A stretch of DNA of 64,000 nucleotides from JALYNX01 sp963724825. GTDB lineage: Bacteria > Actinomycetota > Acidimicrobiia > Spongiisociales > ZC4RG35. The DNA is taken from the NCBI GenBank assembly GCA_963724825.1, contig CAVRWT010000020.1, forward strand, positions 62,001 to 126,000, given 5' to 3'. The translations under genes and the position numbers were made by a program. Positions 1 to 9,484 of this stretch are shown here, piece by piece (position 1 is the first letter of the stretch; each line of letters begins with the position of its first letter). Below the pieces are notes generated by a model. It saw nothing but the letters and a program-made list of their open reading frames with translations, did no database searches and was not told the DNA's origin.

Positions 1-1539
1 AAACCGGAGAAACCCGTCGAGAAGCCAATGGCTTCTCCGATGAAGCCCGCCCCGGCGACAGTGGTCGACCTGACCTCCACCGGTTACAAGCTGCCGCCCC
101 TGCGACTCCTCGATGCCGGCACCGGAGGCGAAGTCAACCGACGGTCGCTCGAGGACACCGCTCACCAGTTGGAAGAAACCCTGATCCAACACGGGGTGGA
201 TGCGACGTTGACCAAGATCGTCCCCGGGCCAACCGTTACCCGCTACGAGATCGAACTGGCTCCTGGGGTCAAGGTGAACCGGGTGTCTAGCCTTTCTCAC
301 GACATTGCCTACGCCCTGGCCACCCCGGACGTTCGGATCCTGGTCCCGATCCCCGGCAAGTCGGCCATCGGCGTCGAGGTGCCCAACAACAAACGCCGCC
401 TGGTCTCGCTTGGCGACATTCTCTCCAGTCCCGAAGCCGCCATCCCTGCCCATCCGTTGACGGTGGGCCTCGGGATGGACATCTCGGGCGACTCGAAGAT
501 GCTCAACCTCTCCGAGCTGCCCCACGTGCTGATCGCAGGGGCCACCGGCGCCGGCAAGTCGTCGTGCATCAACTCGATCGTCACCTCGCTGCTGATGCGG
601 ACCCACCCCGATGATGTGCGTCTGATCATGGTCGACCCCAAGCGGGTCGAGCTCGGCCAGTACAACGGGGTGCCCCATCTCCTGACGCGGGTGATCACCA
701 ATCCCAAGAAGGCCAACGACGCCCTGAAGTGGGCAGTTGCCGAGATGGACCGTCGCTACGACCTGCTCGCCGACGCCAAGGTCCGTGACATCGAGGGTTA
801 CCGGGAGAAGTGGGAAGCCGGCGGGCTCGATCCAGACGGGTTCGACCGGTTCCCGTACATCGTCGTTCTGATCGACGAGCTCAATGACTTGATGATGGTT
901 GCCGGACGCGAGGTCGAGGAGTCGATAGTTCGCATCGCCCAGATGGCCCGTGCCGTCGGGATCCATCTCGTCATCGCCACCCAACGGCCATCGGTGGATG
1001 TGATCACAGGTGTCATCAAGGCCAATGTCCCCAGCCGCCTCGCCTTCAGCGTGGCATCGCAGACCGACAGCCGGGTCATCCTCGACGGCTCGGGTGCGGA
1101 GAAGCTGGTGGGGATGGGCGACATGCTCGTGGTGACCGCCAAGGAGCCGCGGGCCCAGCGCATCCAGGGTGCCTGGGTGCGTGAGAGCGAGATCCAGGCG
1201 GTCGTCGATTGGGTGCGACAGCAGAAGGAAGCCGTCTATCAAGACCAGGAAGTGCTCGAGGTGGTTGCGGCGGCGGCCGCAGCCCAGGCCGAGGACGAGG
1301 ATGACGAAGATGCCGCCCTGGCCCGTGAGGCCATGGAAATGGTGGTCCGCAGCCAGCTCGGATCGACATCGATGCTGCAACGCAAGATGCGGATCGGGTT
1401 CGCCCGGGCCGGCAGGGTGATGGACATGCTCGAGCGCAAAGGCGTGGTCGGGCCCTCACAGGGGAGCAAGGCACGGGAGGTCCTGATGACTGTCGAGGAA
1501 TTGGAAGACGCCCTCGCCCACGAGGCGGTCGAGGTCTGA
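1..1539 (+). CDS. ftsK: DNA translocase FtsK/SpoIIIE, 3' part
   Basis: The reading frame is open from base 1, so the gene starts upstream of the window and only the cytoplasmic motor is seen. Walker A GATGAGKSS lies near 537-563, Walker B is in the segment ending VLIDELNDLMM, and the C-terminal gamma winged helix (QLGSTSMLQRKMRIGFARA onward) is complete. This hexameric pump segregates chromosomes at the division septum, and the gamma domain reads KOPS-type sites and contacts XerD. The N-terminal membrane segments are outside the window. Identification is secure from the motor and gamma domains. Confidence 0.95.
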   Translation, partial: KPEKPVEKPMASPMKPAPATVVDLTSTGYKLPPLRLLDAGTGGEVNRRSLEDTAHQLEETLIQHGVDATLTKIVPGPTVTRYEIELAPGVKVNRVSSLSHDIAYALATPDVRILVPIPGKSAIGVEVPNNKRRLVSLGDILSSPEAAIPAHPLTVGLGMDISGDSKMLNLSELPHVLIAGATGAGKSSCINSIVTSLLMRTHPDDVRLIMVDPKRVELGQYNGVPHLLTRVITNPKKANDALKWAVAEMDRRYDLLADAKVRDIEGYREKWEAGGLDPDGFDRFPYIVVLIDELNDLMMVAGREVEESIVRIAQMARAVGIHLVIATQRPSVDVITGVIKANVPSRLAFSVASQTDSRVILDGSGAEKLVGMGDMLVVTAKEPRAQRIQGAWVRESEIQAVVDWVRQQKEAVYQDQEVLEVVAAAAAAQAEDEDDEDAALAREAMEMVVRSQLGSTSMLQRKMRIGFARAGRVMDMLERKGVVGPSQGSKAREVLMTVEELEDALAHEAVEV

Positions 1540-1603
1540 CCGACCTCGTGGTGTGAAGGGCGGATCTGGGAGCCTGTGGTAGGTTTGGCCCCAGGTCCCT
1601 GAT

Positions 1604-2388
1604 ATGAACCTGGTTTTCACTCTTGGTCTCGTAGTCGCTGTGGCAGCAGCCGCCCGCTCCACCTGGTCACCTTGCGGGCTGTCGATGCTCTCGACCATCA
1701 CCCCCATAACCGAACAAGCCCGGGGGCGCAGGTATTGGGCCACTGTTCCCTGGTACGTCCTGGGTGCGGTCGCGGGGGCGCGACGCTCGGGCTTCTCGCC
1801 GCGGTTCTTGCTCTGCCAGTCCGGGCCCTCGACCTTTCGACTTCCGCCGCGTTGGCCATCGTGGCCGTGCTGGCGATCGTCAGCATCCTCTCCGACCTGA
1901 GGGTGGGGGGTTTCCAACTTCCCCGCCATGGGCGCCAGGTCGACCGGCTCTGGCTCGATCACTACCGGTCCTGGGTCTACGGGACTGGATTCGGATGGCA
2001 GATCGGGGTGGGGTTGGCGACCTATATCGTCACTTCGGCGGTTTACCTCGCGGTCGCGATCGCGGCCCTGACCGGGTCGCCTGTCGAAGCGTTTTGGACC
2101 GGGCTGATCTTCGGGACGGTGCGCGGTTTGGCGATCTTCCTCGGCGTTGGAGCCACCACGCTCGAGGCTCTGCGGTCGCTGCATCGGAGGATCCACACGC
2201 TCGAGCCGGCATCCCGGGTTGCGATGTTCGCGACTCAGGCCGCGGTTGCGGTGATCGCAATCGGCAATGTTTGGCGCTGGACGGGGGCTGTTGGGGCGGG
2301 AGTGCTGTTGGTCGGCGTTGCCATCTACAGCTTCCGCAAGGGCACGGCCCGGCCCACCGTTCCCGGCCAGAGCCCCGTCGTAATCTGA
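1604..2388 (+). CDS. Multi-pass membrane protein, one frameshift
   Basis: Two frames together form one membrane protein. Frame 1604 gives an N-terminal helix (MNLVFTLGLVVAVAAA) and a CGLSMLS motif up to about 1775. The remainder continues in the frame of 1672-2388 with four or five hydrophobic helices. Adding one G to the G-run near 1774-1778 restores a continuous product (AVAGGATLGLLAAVLAL), so a one-base deletion, probably a sequencing error, is likely. Product about 260 residues. I do not recognise the family. It stands alone between ftsK and the dehydrogenase operon. Confidence 0.6.
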
Positions 2389-2446
2389 CCGCCGGGCTTC
2401 AGCTCCTCTGTCCTATCAGACCCATGCCATCTAGGCTCGCCGCCGA

Positions 2447-3466
2447 ATGTTCAGTCTGATCAACCCTGACGGGACGGTCCGCGATCGCCTTCCGGTGACC
2501 CTCGAGGAGATGCGCGCCCTCTATGCAGACATGGTCGAGGCACGCACCTACGACACGAAGTGCATGGCGATGCAGCGTCAGGGCCGTCTGGCCACCTACG
2601 CACCGTTTGAAGGCCAGGAGGCGGCGCAGATCGGGGCCGCTGCCGCCATCCGCTCCGACGATTGGGTGGCGGGGACCTATCGGGATGCCGCTCTCATGTG
2701 GCGGGCGGGCTATCCGTGGGAGCTGCTGATCGCGGGTCGAACCGGTGACGAGCGAGGTGGCAAGCCGCCGGAAGGGGTCAACATCCTGCCTCCGTCGATC
2801 ACGGTGGGTGGTCACATGATCCACGCCGTGGGCTTGGCCTGGGCGGAGCGCCTGCAAGGGTCGGATCGGATCGCACTCACCTCGTTCGGTGACGGTGCCA
2901 CTTCCGAAGGCGACTTTCACGAGGCGATGAACTTTGCCGCGGTCTTCAAGACACCGACCGTTTTCTTCTGCCAGAACAACCAGTTTGCAATCTCCTACCC
3001 CAGGTCGGAGCAGACCAAGGCCACCTCGATCGCGGCGAAGGCCGATGGGTACGGGATGCCCGGGGTGGAGGTCGACGGCAACGATGTCGCCGCGGTCCTG
3101 GTCGCGGTGCGTGAGGCGGCCGAGTCGGCACGCAATGGTGACGGGCCCGCGCTCATCGAAGCGGTCACCTACCGCCTCGGGCCGCACACCACCTCGGACG
3201 ACCCCGGCCGTTATCGGGACGAGGCCGAAGCCGACCAATGGCGTGAGCGCGACCCGCTGATCCGGATCCGGATCCTTCTCGACAAGGCCGGTGGCTGGAC
3301 CCAGGAATGGCAGGACGAATTGGAAACCCGTGCTTCGGCTGCCATCGAGGCGGCGGTCGAAAACGCGGAGGCGTTGCCCTTGCCCACCGTCGACGAGATG
3401 TTCGAGCGCATGTTCGCCGAGCCCACCGGATCGCTGCGCCAGCAGCAGGACGAGGCCGGCTCATGA
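2447..3466 (+). CDS. pdhA: Pyruvate/2-oxoacid dehydrogenase E1 alpha
   Basis: 339 residues, normal for a heterotetrameric E1 alpha chain. The thiamine diphosphate motif begins at GDGATSEGDFHEAMNFAA (around residue 148) and ends in NN (CQNNQFAIS). The family RLATYAPFEGQEA segment near residue 48 is present. With E1 beta it decarboxylates pyruvate or a branched 2-oxoacid and acylates lipoyl-E2. It is first of three overlapping genes: its TGA overlaps the ATG of E1 beta as ATGA. No clear Shine-Dalgarno precedes the start. The substrate (pyruvate or branched chain) cannot be fixed from sequence alone; pdhA is the best guess. Confidence 0.88.
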   Translation: MFSLINPDGTVRDRLPVTLEEMRALYADMVEARTYDTKCMAMQRQGRLATYAPFEGQEAAQIGAAAAIRSDDWVAGTYRDAALMWRAGYPWELLIAGRTGDERGGKPPEGVNILPPSITVGGHMIHAVGLAWAERLQGSDRIALTSFGDGATSEGDFHEAMNFAAVFKTPTVFFCQNNQFAISYPRSEQTKATSIAAKADGYGMPGVEVDGNDVAAVLVAVREAAESARNGDGPALIEAVTYRLGPHTTSDDPGRYRDEAEADQWRERDPLIRIRILLDKAGGWTQEWQDELETRASAAIEAAVENAEALPLPTVDEMFERMFAEPTGSLRQQQDEAGS

Positions 3467-4440
3467 GCGTGATGAATTTGGCGCAGTCGTTGAACAGCGC
3501 ACTGGACACCGCTCTCGAGTCCGACGATCGGGTCGTCCTGCTCGGAGAGGACATCGGACGCACCGGAGGCGTGTTCCGGATCACTGACGGGCTGCAAGAG
3601 AAGTACGGGGAGAATCGGGTCTTCGACACCCCGGTTGCCGAATCCGGGATCGTGGGGGCGGCGTTCGGGATGGCCATCGCCGGCCTGCGCCCGGTCGCCG
3701 AGATCCAGTTCCTCGGATTCTCCTATCCGGCCTACGACCAGGTGATCAACCATGTGGCCCGGATCCGAAATCGCTCCGCCCATCGGTTCACTGCGCCTCT
3801 CGTCATCCGGATTCCCTTCGGTGGGGGAATCGGCGCCGCCGAGCATCATTCGGAGTCCACCGAGGCCATCTACACCCACATCCCCGGGCTCAAGGTGGTG
3901 GTCCCCTCGACTCCGCATGACGCCAAGGGCCTGTTGCTGGCGGCAATCGAGGACCCGGACCCGGTGATCTTCCTGGAGCCGATTCGCCTCTATCGAGCGG
4001 TAAAGGACGAGATCCCCGACATCTACTACACATCTGAGATCGGGCCGGCCCGCGTCGAGCGTGAGGGCAAGGACATCACCCTCATCTCCTGGGGGGCGAT
4101 GATGAAGGAGACCCGGGCCGCGGCGACCGCTCTCGGTGAGCATGGGGTGTCCGTAGAGGTCCTCGACCTCCGCACCTTGTCACCGCTCGACACTTCCACC
4201 ATCGTGTCGTCGGCCGAGAAGACCGGCCGGGTCGTGGTGATCCACGAGGCGCCAAGAACCGGTGGGCTCGGTGGCGAGATCGCCGCGATCATCCAGGAGC
4301 AGGCTTTCTATTCGCTTCTGGCGCCGGTGCGCAGGGTCACCGGGTGGGACACCGTCTTTCCCTTGAAGCGCTCGGAGGGCCATTACCTTCCGAATATGGA
4401 CAGGATCGTTCAGGCGGCCGAACAGACCTTGGAGGATTAG
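3463..4440 (+). CDS. pdhB: Pyruvate/2-oxoacid dehydrogenase E1 beta
   Basis: 325 residues from the ATG at 3463 (MSVMNLAQSLNSALD), chosen because it overlaps the E1 alpha stop by ATGA and matches the family N-terminus; the longer open frame from 3307 antisenses nothing but shadows E1 alpha. Family landmarks are LGEDIGRTGGVFR, the FDTPVAESGIVGAAFG segment and the C-terminal transketolase half (WDTVFPLKRSEGHYLPN). It pairs with E1 alpha to form the alpha2beta2 decarboxylase. The downstream E2 starts on the last base of this gene's stop codon. Confidence 0.9.
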   Translation: MSVMNLAQSLNSALDTALESDDRVVLLGEDIGRTGGVFRITDGLQEKYGENRVFDTPVAESGIVGAAFGMAIAGLRPVAEIQFLGFSYPAYDQVINHVARIRNRSAHRFTAPLVIRIPFGGGIGAAEHHSESTEAIYTHIPGLKVVVPSTPHDAKGLLLAAIEDPDPVIFLEPIRLYRAVKDEIPDIYYTSEIGPARVEREGKDITLISWGAMMKETRAAATALGEHGVSVEVLDLRTLSPLDTSTIVSSAEKTGRVVVIHEAPRTGGLGGEIAAIIQEQAFYSLLAPVRRVTGWDTVFPLKRSEGHYLPNMDRIVQAAEQTLED

Positions 4441-5890
4441 TGGCGAAGGAATTCAGGCTTCCCGACATCGGGGAAGGGCTAACCGAAGCGGAGATCGTCC
4501 GCTGGCTGGTGGCTGAGGGGGAGCGGGTGGAAGCCGACCAACCGGTTGTCGAGGTGGAGACCGACAAGGCGGTGGTCGAGATCCCCTCGCCGTATGCCGG
4601 GATCGTGCTCCAGCATGGTGGCGCGGAAGGGGAGACCATCGCGGTGGGCTCGGTTCTGGTCGTGATCAGCGAGCCAGGAGAGAGCTCGGCGCCGGCCGAC
4701 ATCCTGGCCCCCGTCGAACAGCCGCCCGTCGTATCGGCCGCCCCCATTGTGGGAACCCTCAGCGAAGACGCCGAGGATCTCAGTGCACCTCCAGCAGACA
4801 CTCCGGAGACCGATCCGGTGAAGGCTCTTCCCATCGTGCGCAAGATGGCTCGGGACCTGGGTGTCGATTTGTCCGAGATCGCCGGCTCGGGGCCGGGGGG
4901 CAGGATCACCCGTGAGGACGTGACCGCCGCGGCGGGCCCCGGTGGCGAGTCGAACCCGAGCCGGAGCCTCGAAGCCCGAGCCAATCCACCGGAGCCCGAG
5001 CCGGAACCTGAGCCGGAGCCCGAACCCGAGCCTGTTTCCTCCCCCAGGAGCGAAGCGAGCCTGTCTCCTCCCCCAGGAGCGAAGCGACGTTGGGGGAGGT
5101 GGATCGGCCGCAGGCCGAGACGGAGGGGGCCGTTTCTCCCCCCAGTGAGCGAAGCGAGCGTTGGGGGGAGTACCCCGAAGGGGGGAGGGGGGCTACTCCG
5201 ACGTCAACCGAGGACGTCCGTCGTCCCCTGTCCCGTCTCCGCAAGACGATCGCGGCCAACATGTCCCGGAGTTGGGCGGAGATCCCCCACGTCACCACCT
5301 TCGACGACATCGACGCCACCCGGCTCCTCGAGATCCGGTCGGCGTTGAGCGCCCGTCACGACGTGAAGGTCCCCCTCGAGGCGCTGGTGGTCAAGGCGGT
5401 GATTCCCGCCCTCGAAGCCTTCCCCGAGTTCAACTCCACACTGGATGGCGAAGACCTGATCCTCCATGGCTCGCACCACGTCGGGATCGCGGTCGACACC
5501 CCCGATGGCTTGCTGGTGGCAGTGATTCGGGATGCCGGGTCGAGAGGTGTGCTCGAGCTCGCATCTGAGGTGCGACGACTCGGCGAGGGTGCCAAGGCGA
5601 GATCGCTCTCACCGGATGAGCTGACCGGGCAGACCTTCACCGTTTCCAACATCGGCGCCCTGGGCGGCGGGCACGGCACACCGATCGTGCCGCCCGGCAC
5701 CACCGCCATACTCTCGGTGGGGAGGGCTCAGGAGAAGGCAATCGTCATCGATGGGGAGCTGGCGATTGCCCCGGTGATGCCTCTGTCGCTGTCATACGAT
5801 CATCGTGTCATCGATGGTGGATTGGGAAGGAGATTCATGGCAATGCTGCGTGAGAACCTCGAAGAGCCGGCGCTCTTCCTGGCAGGTTGA
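4440..5890 (+). CDS. pdhC: Dihydrolipoamide acyltransferase E2, repeat in linker, frameshifted
   Basis: Starts at GTG 4440 (VAKEFRLPDIGEGLTEAE), overlapping the E1 beta stop by one base. Order: lipoyl domain with lipoyl lysine near residue 43 (VETDKAVVEI), peripheral subunit-binding domain (LPIVRKMARDLGVDL), a PEPEPEP linker, then the catalytic acyltransferase domain ending SYDHRVIDGG with the HxxxDG active site. The linker at 5035-5197 holds three units of the dispersed palindromic repeat. The frame before the repeats (codon starts divisible by 3) and that of the catalytic domain (5090 frame) differ by one missing base between about 5012 and 5100, most easily in a C5/G5 run that is C6/G6 in other copies. 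Confidence 0.85.
5035..5197 (+). repeat. Palindromic repeat cluster A (three units) in the E2 linker
   Basis: Unit A1 (5035-5062) is a half copy, A2 (5064-5099) is a full first hairpin, and A3 (5132-5197) is a full element: CTCCCCCCA, a GAGCGAAGCG core, TGGGGGGAG, then CCCC-GAA-GGGG and a G-rich tail. Same family as 17725-17785, 38111-38206 and 51319-51384. The units lie between the subunit-binding and catalytic domains, where insertion is structurally harmless. Confidence 0.85.
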
Positions 5891-5893
5891 GTC

Positions 5894-6463
5894 ATGGCAT
5901 ACGTCGAGGTAACGCCCTATGACGAGGCAACGGGTGTCGCCAAAGAGGAGTACGACGCCGCGATCGGGCGCGCCGGGCGCATCTGGAACATCGTTTCGGT
6001 CCAGAGTCAGCTGCCGGCGGTCCTCCGAGAGTCGATGCGCCTCTATCGGGAGGTCATGTTCGGCCCATCGCCCTTGAGCCGGGCTCAGCGAGAGTTGCTG
6101 GCGGCGGTGACTTCCAGCGCCAATTCCACTCGTTACTGCACCATCGCCCACTGGCACGACTATCGGGATGAGGTCGAAGATCAGCTGCTGGTGGACCAGA
6201 TCATGGAGGACTGGAAGTCGGCCGACATGGACGAGGCAGACCGGGCGTTGGTCGCATTTGCCGAGAAGCTCACCTGGGCCAACTCCACGGTGGGACCGGC
6301 CGAGATCGAGACCCTGCGCTCGCATGGATTCGACGATGTCGCCATCTCCAGCGCCGTGCAGGTGGTCGCCTACTTCAACTACATCAACCGGGTGGCGGAC
6401 GGGTTGGGTGTCGACCTCGAGGACTGGATCGCCACCGATGGACGGGAAGCAGCCGTTGGCTGA
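5894..6463 (+). CDS. AhpD/carboxymuconolactone decarboxylase-like protein
   Basis: 189 residues, all-helical AhpD-like fold of the peroxidase-related type (FGPSPLSRAQRELLAAVTSS, then the helix around IAHWHDY). The family's redox pair is Cys-x-x-Cys; here the segment reads STRYCTIAH, so only the second cysteine remains and the first position is not Cys. The start ATG at 5894 follows E2 after three bases, so it may be cotranscribed with the dehydrogenase operon, as AhpD is with lipoyl enzymes in mycobacteria (known for that family). A thiol-peroxidase role is doubtful with one Cys. Confidence 0.7.
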   Translation: MAYVEVTPYDEATGVAKEEYDAAIGRAGRIWNIVSVQSQLPAVLRESMRLYREVMFGPSPLSRAQRELLAAVTSSANSTRYCTIAHWHDYRDEVEDQLLVDQIMEDWKSADMDEADRALVAFAEKLTWANSTVGPAEIETLRSHGFDDVAISSAVQVVAYFNYINRVADGLGVDLEDWIATDGREAAVG

Positions 6464-7934
6464 CGAAGCCAAGGTGGAGGGCTCGGCGGAGAAGGCGCCG
6501 GTTCCGGAGGTCGAGGAGAAGTCGGTCTCCAAGCAGTACCGGGGGACGTTCGGCGGGCGTGAGGTGGCCTACACCGCAACCGCCGCCACCATCGGGGTCG
6601 GCACCGCCGACGACCGACGGGCCGCTTTCTTCTCGGTGTCCTACATCGAAGACGGCGCGGATCCCGCGGTGCGCCCGATCGTGTTCGCCTTCAACGGCGG
6701 GCCGGGATCGTCGACGGTGTGGCTCCATCTCGGGCTCTTCGGTCCCAAGCGGGTGGAGCTAGATGAAGATGGCTTCTCGGTCCGGGTCCCGGGTCGACTG
6801 ATCGAGAACGAATACTCGATCCTCGACGTGGCCGACGTGGTCCTCGTCGACGCCATCGGAACCGGGTTCAGCACGGCGGAGCCCAAGGAGAAGGAGAAGG
6901 ACTACCACCATTTCGCCCGGGACATCGAGGCGTTCACCGAGTTCATCGTCGCCTATCTCAACCGCAACGGGCGGTGGGCCTCGCCCAAGTACCTGGCGGG
7001 GGAGAGCTATGGCACCACCCGGGGGGCGGCCATCGCCAAGGAGCTGTTCAGCACCCAGGGTGTGGAGCTGAATGGGATCATCCTCATCTCGGTGGCGCTG
7101 AGCTTTCAGACGATTGCCTCCGAGGAGGGCACCCGGGTTTTCCATCCCGGGAACGAGCTTCCCTTCCCCCTCCACCTCCCCACCTATGCCGCGACCGCGT
7201 GGTACCACGGCCGACTCTCCGAAGGCCATCAGAATCAGCCACTCCGCGAGTTTCTCGACGAAGTGGAGGAGTTTGCCCTGGGCCGCTATTGGACGGCCCT
7301 TGCCCACGGGGACCAACTCGACTCGAAGGAGCGGGCTGAAGTTCTCGCCAAGCTCAGCGAGTACACCGGGTTGTCCGAGACCTACCTCGAGCGCTACGAC
7401 CTGCGGATCCACATCAATCGCTTCTGCAAGGAGTTGTTGCGGGATCGGCGCCGAACCGTGGGGCGTCTCGACTCCCGCTACACGGGGATCGACCGCTTCG
7501 CCGACGGGGACAACCTCGAAAACGACCCGAGTGGTGACCAGATGATGGGCTTGTTCACCTCGACCCTCAATCACTACCTGCGATCAGAGCTCGGCTACGA
7601 CAATGACTCCTTCTACAAGTCGCTGTCGATGAAGGTCCACGAGGCCTGGGACTACGAGGACTTCAAGGGCCACTACGTCAACACCGCGGACCAGTTGCGG
7701 GAGGTGATGGTCCGCTCCCCGAAGACGCTGGTCTTCGTCGCCAACGGCTACTACGACCTGGCCACCCCCCACTTCGCAACCGAGTACACGTTCAACCACA
7801 TGGGGCTCGACGAGTCGGTGCGCAAGAACGTCCGGATGGAGTACTACGACGCCGGTCACATGATGTATGTGCACAAGCCTTCGCTGGAGCGTCTTGCTAG
7901 CGATCTCCGCGAGTTCGTCAACGACACCCGTTAG
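6438..7934 (+). CDS. Serine carboxypeptidase-like hydrolase (peptidase family S10)
   Basis: 498 residues from ATG 6438, which overlaps the previous gene by 26 bases. S10 landmarks are FNGGPGSST (oxyanion region), the nucleophile in GESYG (Ser about 190), the acid in NGYYDLATP (Asp about 440) and the base in DAGHMMYVH (His about 474). No signal peptide is evident at this start; the first 35 residues are charged and low-complexity. Bacterial S10 proteins hydrolyse C-terminal residues or esters at acid pH; the substrate here is unknown. Confidence 0.82.
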   Translation: MDGKQPLADEAKVEGSAEKAPVPEVEEKSVSKQYRGTFGGREVAYTATAATIGVGTADDRRAAFFSVSYIEDGADPAVRPIVFAFNGGPGSSTVWLHLGLFGPKRVELDEDGFSVRVPGRLIENEYSILDVADVVLVDAIGTGFSTAEPKEKEKDYHHFARDIEAFTEFIVAYLNRNGRWASPKYLAGESYGTTRGAAIAKELFSTQGVELNGIILISVALSFQTIASEEGTRVFHPGNELPFPLHLPTYAATAWYHGRLSEGHQNQPLREFLDEVEEFALGRYWTALAHGDQLDSKERAEVLAKLSEYTGLSETYLERYDLRIHINRFCKELLRDRRRTVGRLDSRYTGIDRFADGDNLENDPSGDQMMGLFTSTLNHYLRSELGYDNDSFYKSLSMKVHEAWDYEDFKGHYVNTADQLREVMVRSPKTLVFVANGYYDLATPHFATEYTFNHMGLDESVRKNVRMEYYDAGHMMYVHKPSLERLASDLREFVNDTR

Positions 7935-7953
7935 GGGTCAGTCGGTCGCGGAA

Positions 7954-9402
7954 TCAATCGTCAGAGTGGGCCTCGACCAGGTCGAGCACCTCGGGCATGT
8001 CCAACTCCGGATAGGGATCGGGGGCGAGAAGCCCGAGGATCCGGTGCTGGGAGCGGGCGGAGACGATCACCTTGTTCGACCACTTCTCGCTGAGCTCGAC
8101 CGAGGGCATCCGGCAACACGAAGGGTCGGGGCAGGTCGAAGTCTCGCGGTTGGTCGTCTCCCGCCCCCGGAACCAGTGGGCATCGGCAAACCTGACGCCG
8201 AGGGTCACCGCCAGAGATGGATCCCGCCCCGCCTCGACGTGGGTGGTGCAGAAGTAGGTCCCCTCTGGGGTGTCGGTGTACTGGTGATGGGTGCCGAAGC
8301 GCTCGTGTGACTCGAAGGTCACCCGAGTGCCCCACCGGCGGCAGAGACGCTGGGTCTCGATCCCGCCGTAGTCGTCTCGCGGCACGGGGACTCCGTCGTT
8401 GGAGTACCCCTTGATCACGCTCCCCATCTGATCATTGACGATGAGATGGGTGGGGAAGCCCAGATGGCGGGTGGCGAGATTTGCCATTCTCCAAGCGGCC
8501 ATCTCGTAGGAGACATAGAAGAGCTCTTTGACGTCTTCGACATCGAGGTCGTGACGCTCCTTGGCCTCGATCAGCCGGGAGACCACCGCTCCTTCGGGAG
8601 CCAGCACCGCGGCCGCGAAGTAGGCGGTCTCGACGCGCTGGCGGAGAAAGGTGTCGAGATCGGGGTCGGTCTCGTGCCCGAGCAGGAACCCGGCCAGGGT
8701 CTGGAGCACTGCCTTGCGAGCCTGGCGGGTGCGCAGCTCGTCTCGCTGCGCGATGTAGACGCGTCGATGGTCGAGGTCGATGACCGATCGCGCAAAGACC
8801 GGCATGTCGTCGATCGAGTGGATCTCGAATCCCGCGCGCTTGGCCAGATCCAGGAGATTGCGCGACGAAAACGGGCCCTCGCCCGAGTAACCGCTGGTCT
8901 CCAAGGCCTCACCGGCGACTTGTTCCACTCCCTCGAGATATCCGTCTTCCTCGGTCAGCCATCGCTGAACCTCGCCATTGGCGCGGCGGACGTCTTCAGA
9001 TCCAGCGGTGCCCAACCCGGAGCGTTGACGAAGGGCTTCGTGGAGACCCACCAGATGGGTCAGTGTCTCGGTGTCCATCCTCGAGCTGGGTCGCACAGGT
9101 GGAAGGTCGAGGGCATCGAAGAGGGCCGACTCCTGGGACTTGAGGAGGGCGATCTCGAGTGCATCGCGGTGGTTGGGGGGCGTCGGGTCGAGAAGATCGG
9201 CAACATCGACTTCGAGGGCGGTCGCCAGATCGAGTACCAGATTGACCCGCGGTTGCTTCTTGCCGTTTTCGAGCAGGGAGAGGTACGGCGCCGGCTTGCC
9301 GACTGCCGCCCCCAACTGGTCGAGGGTCATCCCTCGCAGCTTCCTGTGATGGCGAAGCCGTCGTCCCAGGACCAGGGGGTCGAGTGGCTGGGTATCGCTC
9401 AT
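7954..9402 (-). CDS. ramB: RamB-type XRE regulator of acetate/glyoxylate genes
   Basis: 482 residues from ATG 9402 (MSDTQPLDPLVLGRRL); a TTG nine bases upstream is an alternative. An XRE helix-turn-helix covers residues about 10-68 (MTLDQLGAAVGKPAPYLSLLENG). The middle is an ImmA/IrrE-like zone and the C-terminus is cysteine-rich (TCPDPSCCRMPS), as in RamB/Rv0465c. RamB controls isocitrate lyase and malate synthase in corynebacteria and mycobacteria (established). Here it is transcribed divergently from aceB-aceA across a 73-base gap, which supports the same role. Confidence 0.85.
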   Translation of the reverse strand: MSDTQPLDPLVLGRRLRHHRKLRGMTLDQLGAAVGKPAPYLSLLENGKKQPRVNLVLDLATALEVDVADLLDPTPPNHRDALEIALLKSQESALFDALDLPPVRPSSRMDTETLTHLVGLHEALRQRSGLGTAGSEDVRRANGEVQRWLTEEDGYLEGVEQVAGEALETSGYSGEGPFSSRNLLDLAKRAGFEIHSIDDMPVFARSVIDLDHRRVYIAQRDELRTRQARKAVLQTLAGFLLGHETDPDLDTFLRQRVETAYFAAAVLAPEGAVVSRLIEAKERHDLDVEDVKELFYVSYEMAAWRMANLATRHLGFPTHLIVNDQMGSVIKGYSNDGVPVPRDDYGGIETQRLCRRWGTRVTFESHERFGTHHQYTDTPEGTYFCTTHVEAGRDPSLAVTLGVRFADAHWFRGRETTNRETSTCPDPSCCRMPSVELSEKWSNKVIVSARSQHRILGLLAPDPYPELDMPEVLDLVEAHSDD

Positions 9403-9484
9403 GTTGTCCAACTCCGAAAGATCGACAGTTCTTATGCCTGACTAAGGTTCAATTCTAGTCCCAAACGAAAGACACTCCACTCTT
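9403..9484. promoter_or_regulatory. Divergent control region ramB / aceB
   Basis: About 80 AT-richer bases separate the starts of ramB and aceB. An ATTCTAGT stretch near 9452-9459 could be a -10 for aceB. No strong Shine-Dalgarno precedes the aceB ATG. The RamB operator is expected here by context, but I cannot define it from one sequence. Confidence 0.4.

Noticed and set aside
2445..2460. Half LexA site near the E1 alpha start
   Set aside because: Only CGAATGTTC is present, not GAAC-N4-GTTC.
4990..5032. PEP codon repeat as a microsatellite or mobile element
   Set aside because: Simple Pro-Glu linker typical of E2 proteins; not shared with other loci.
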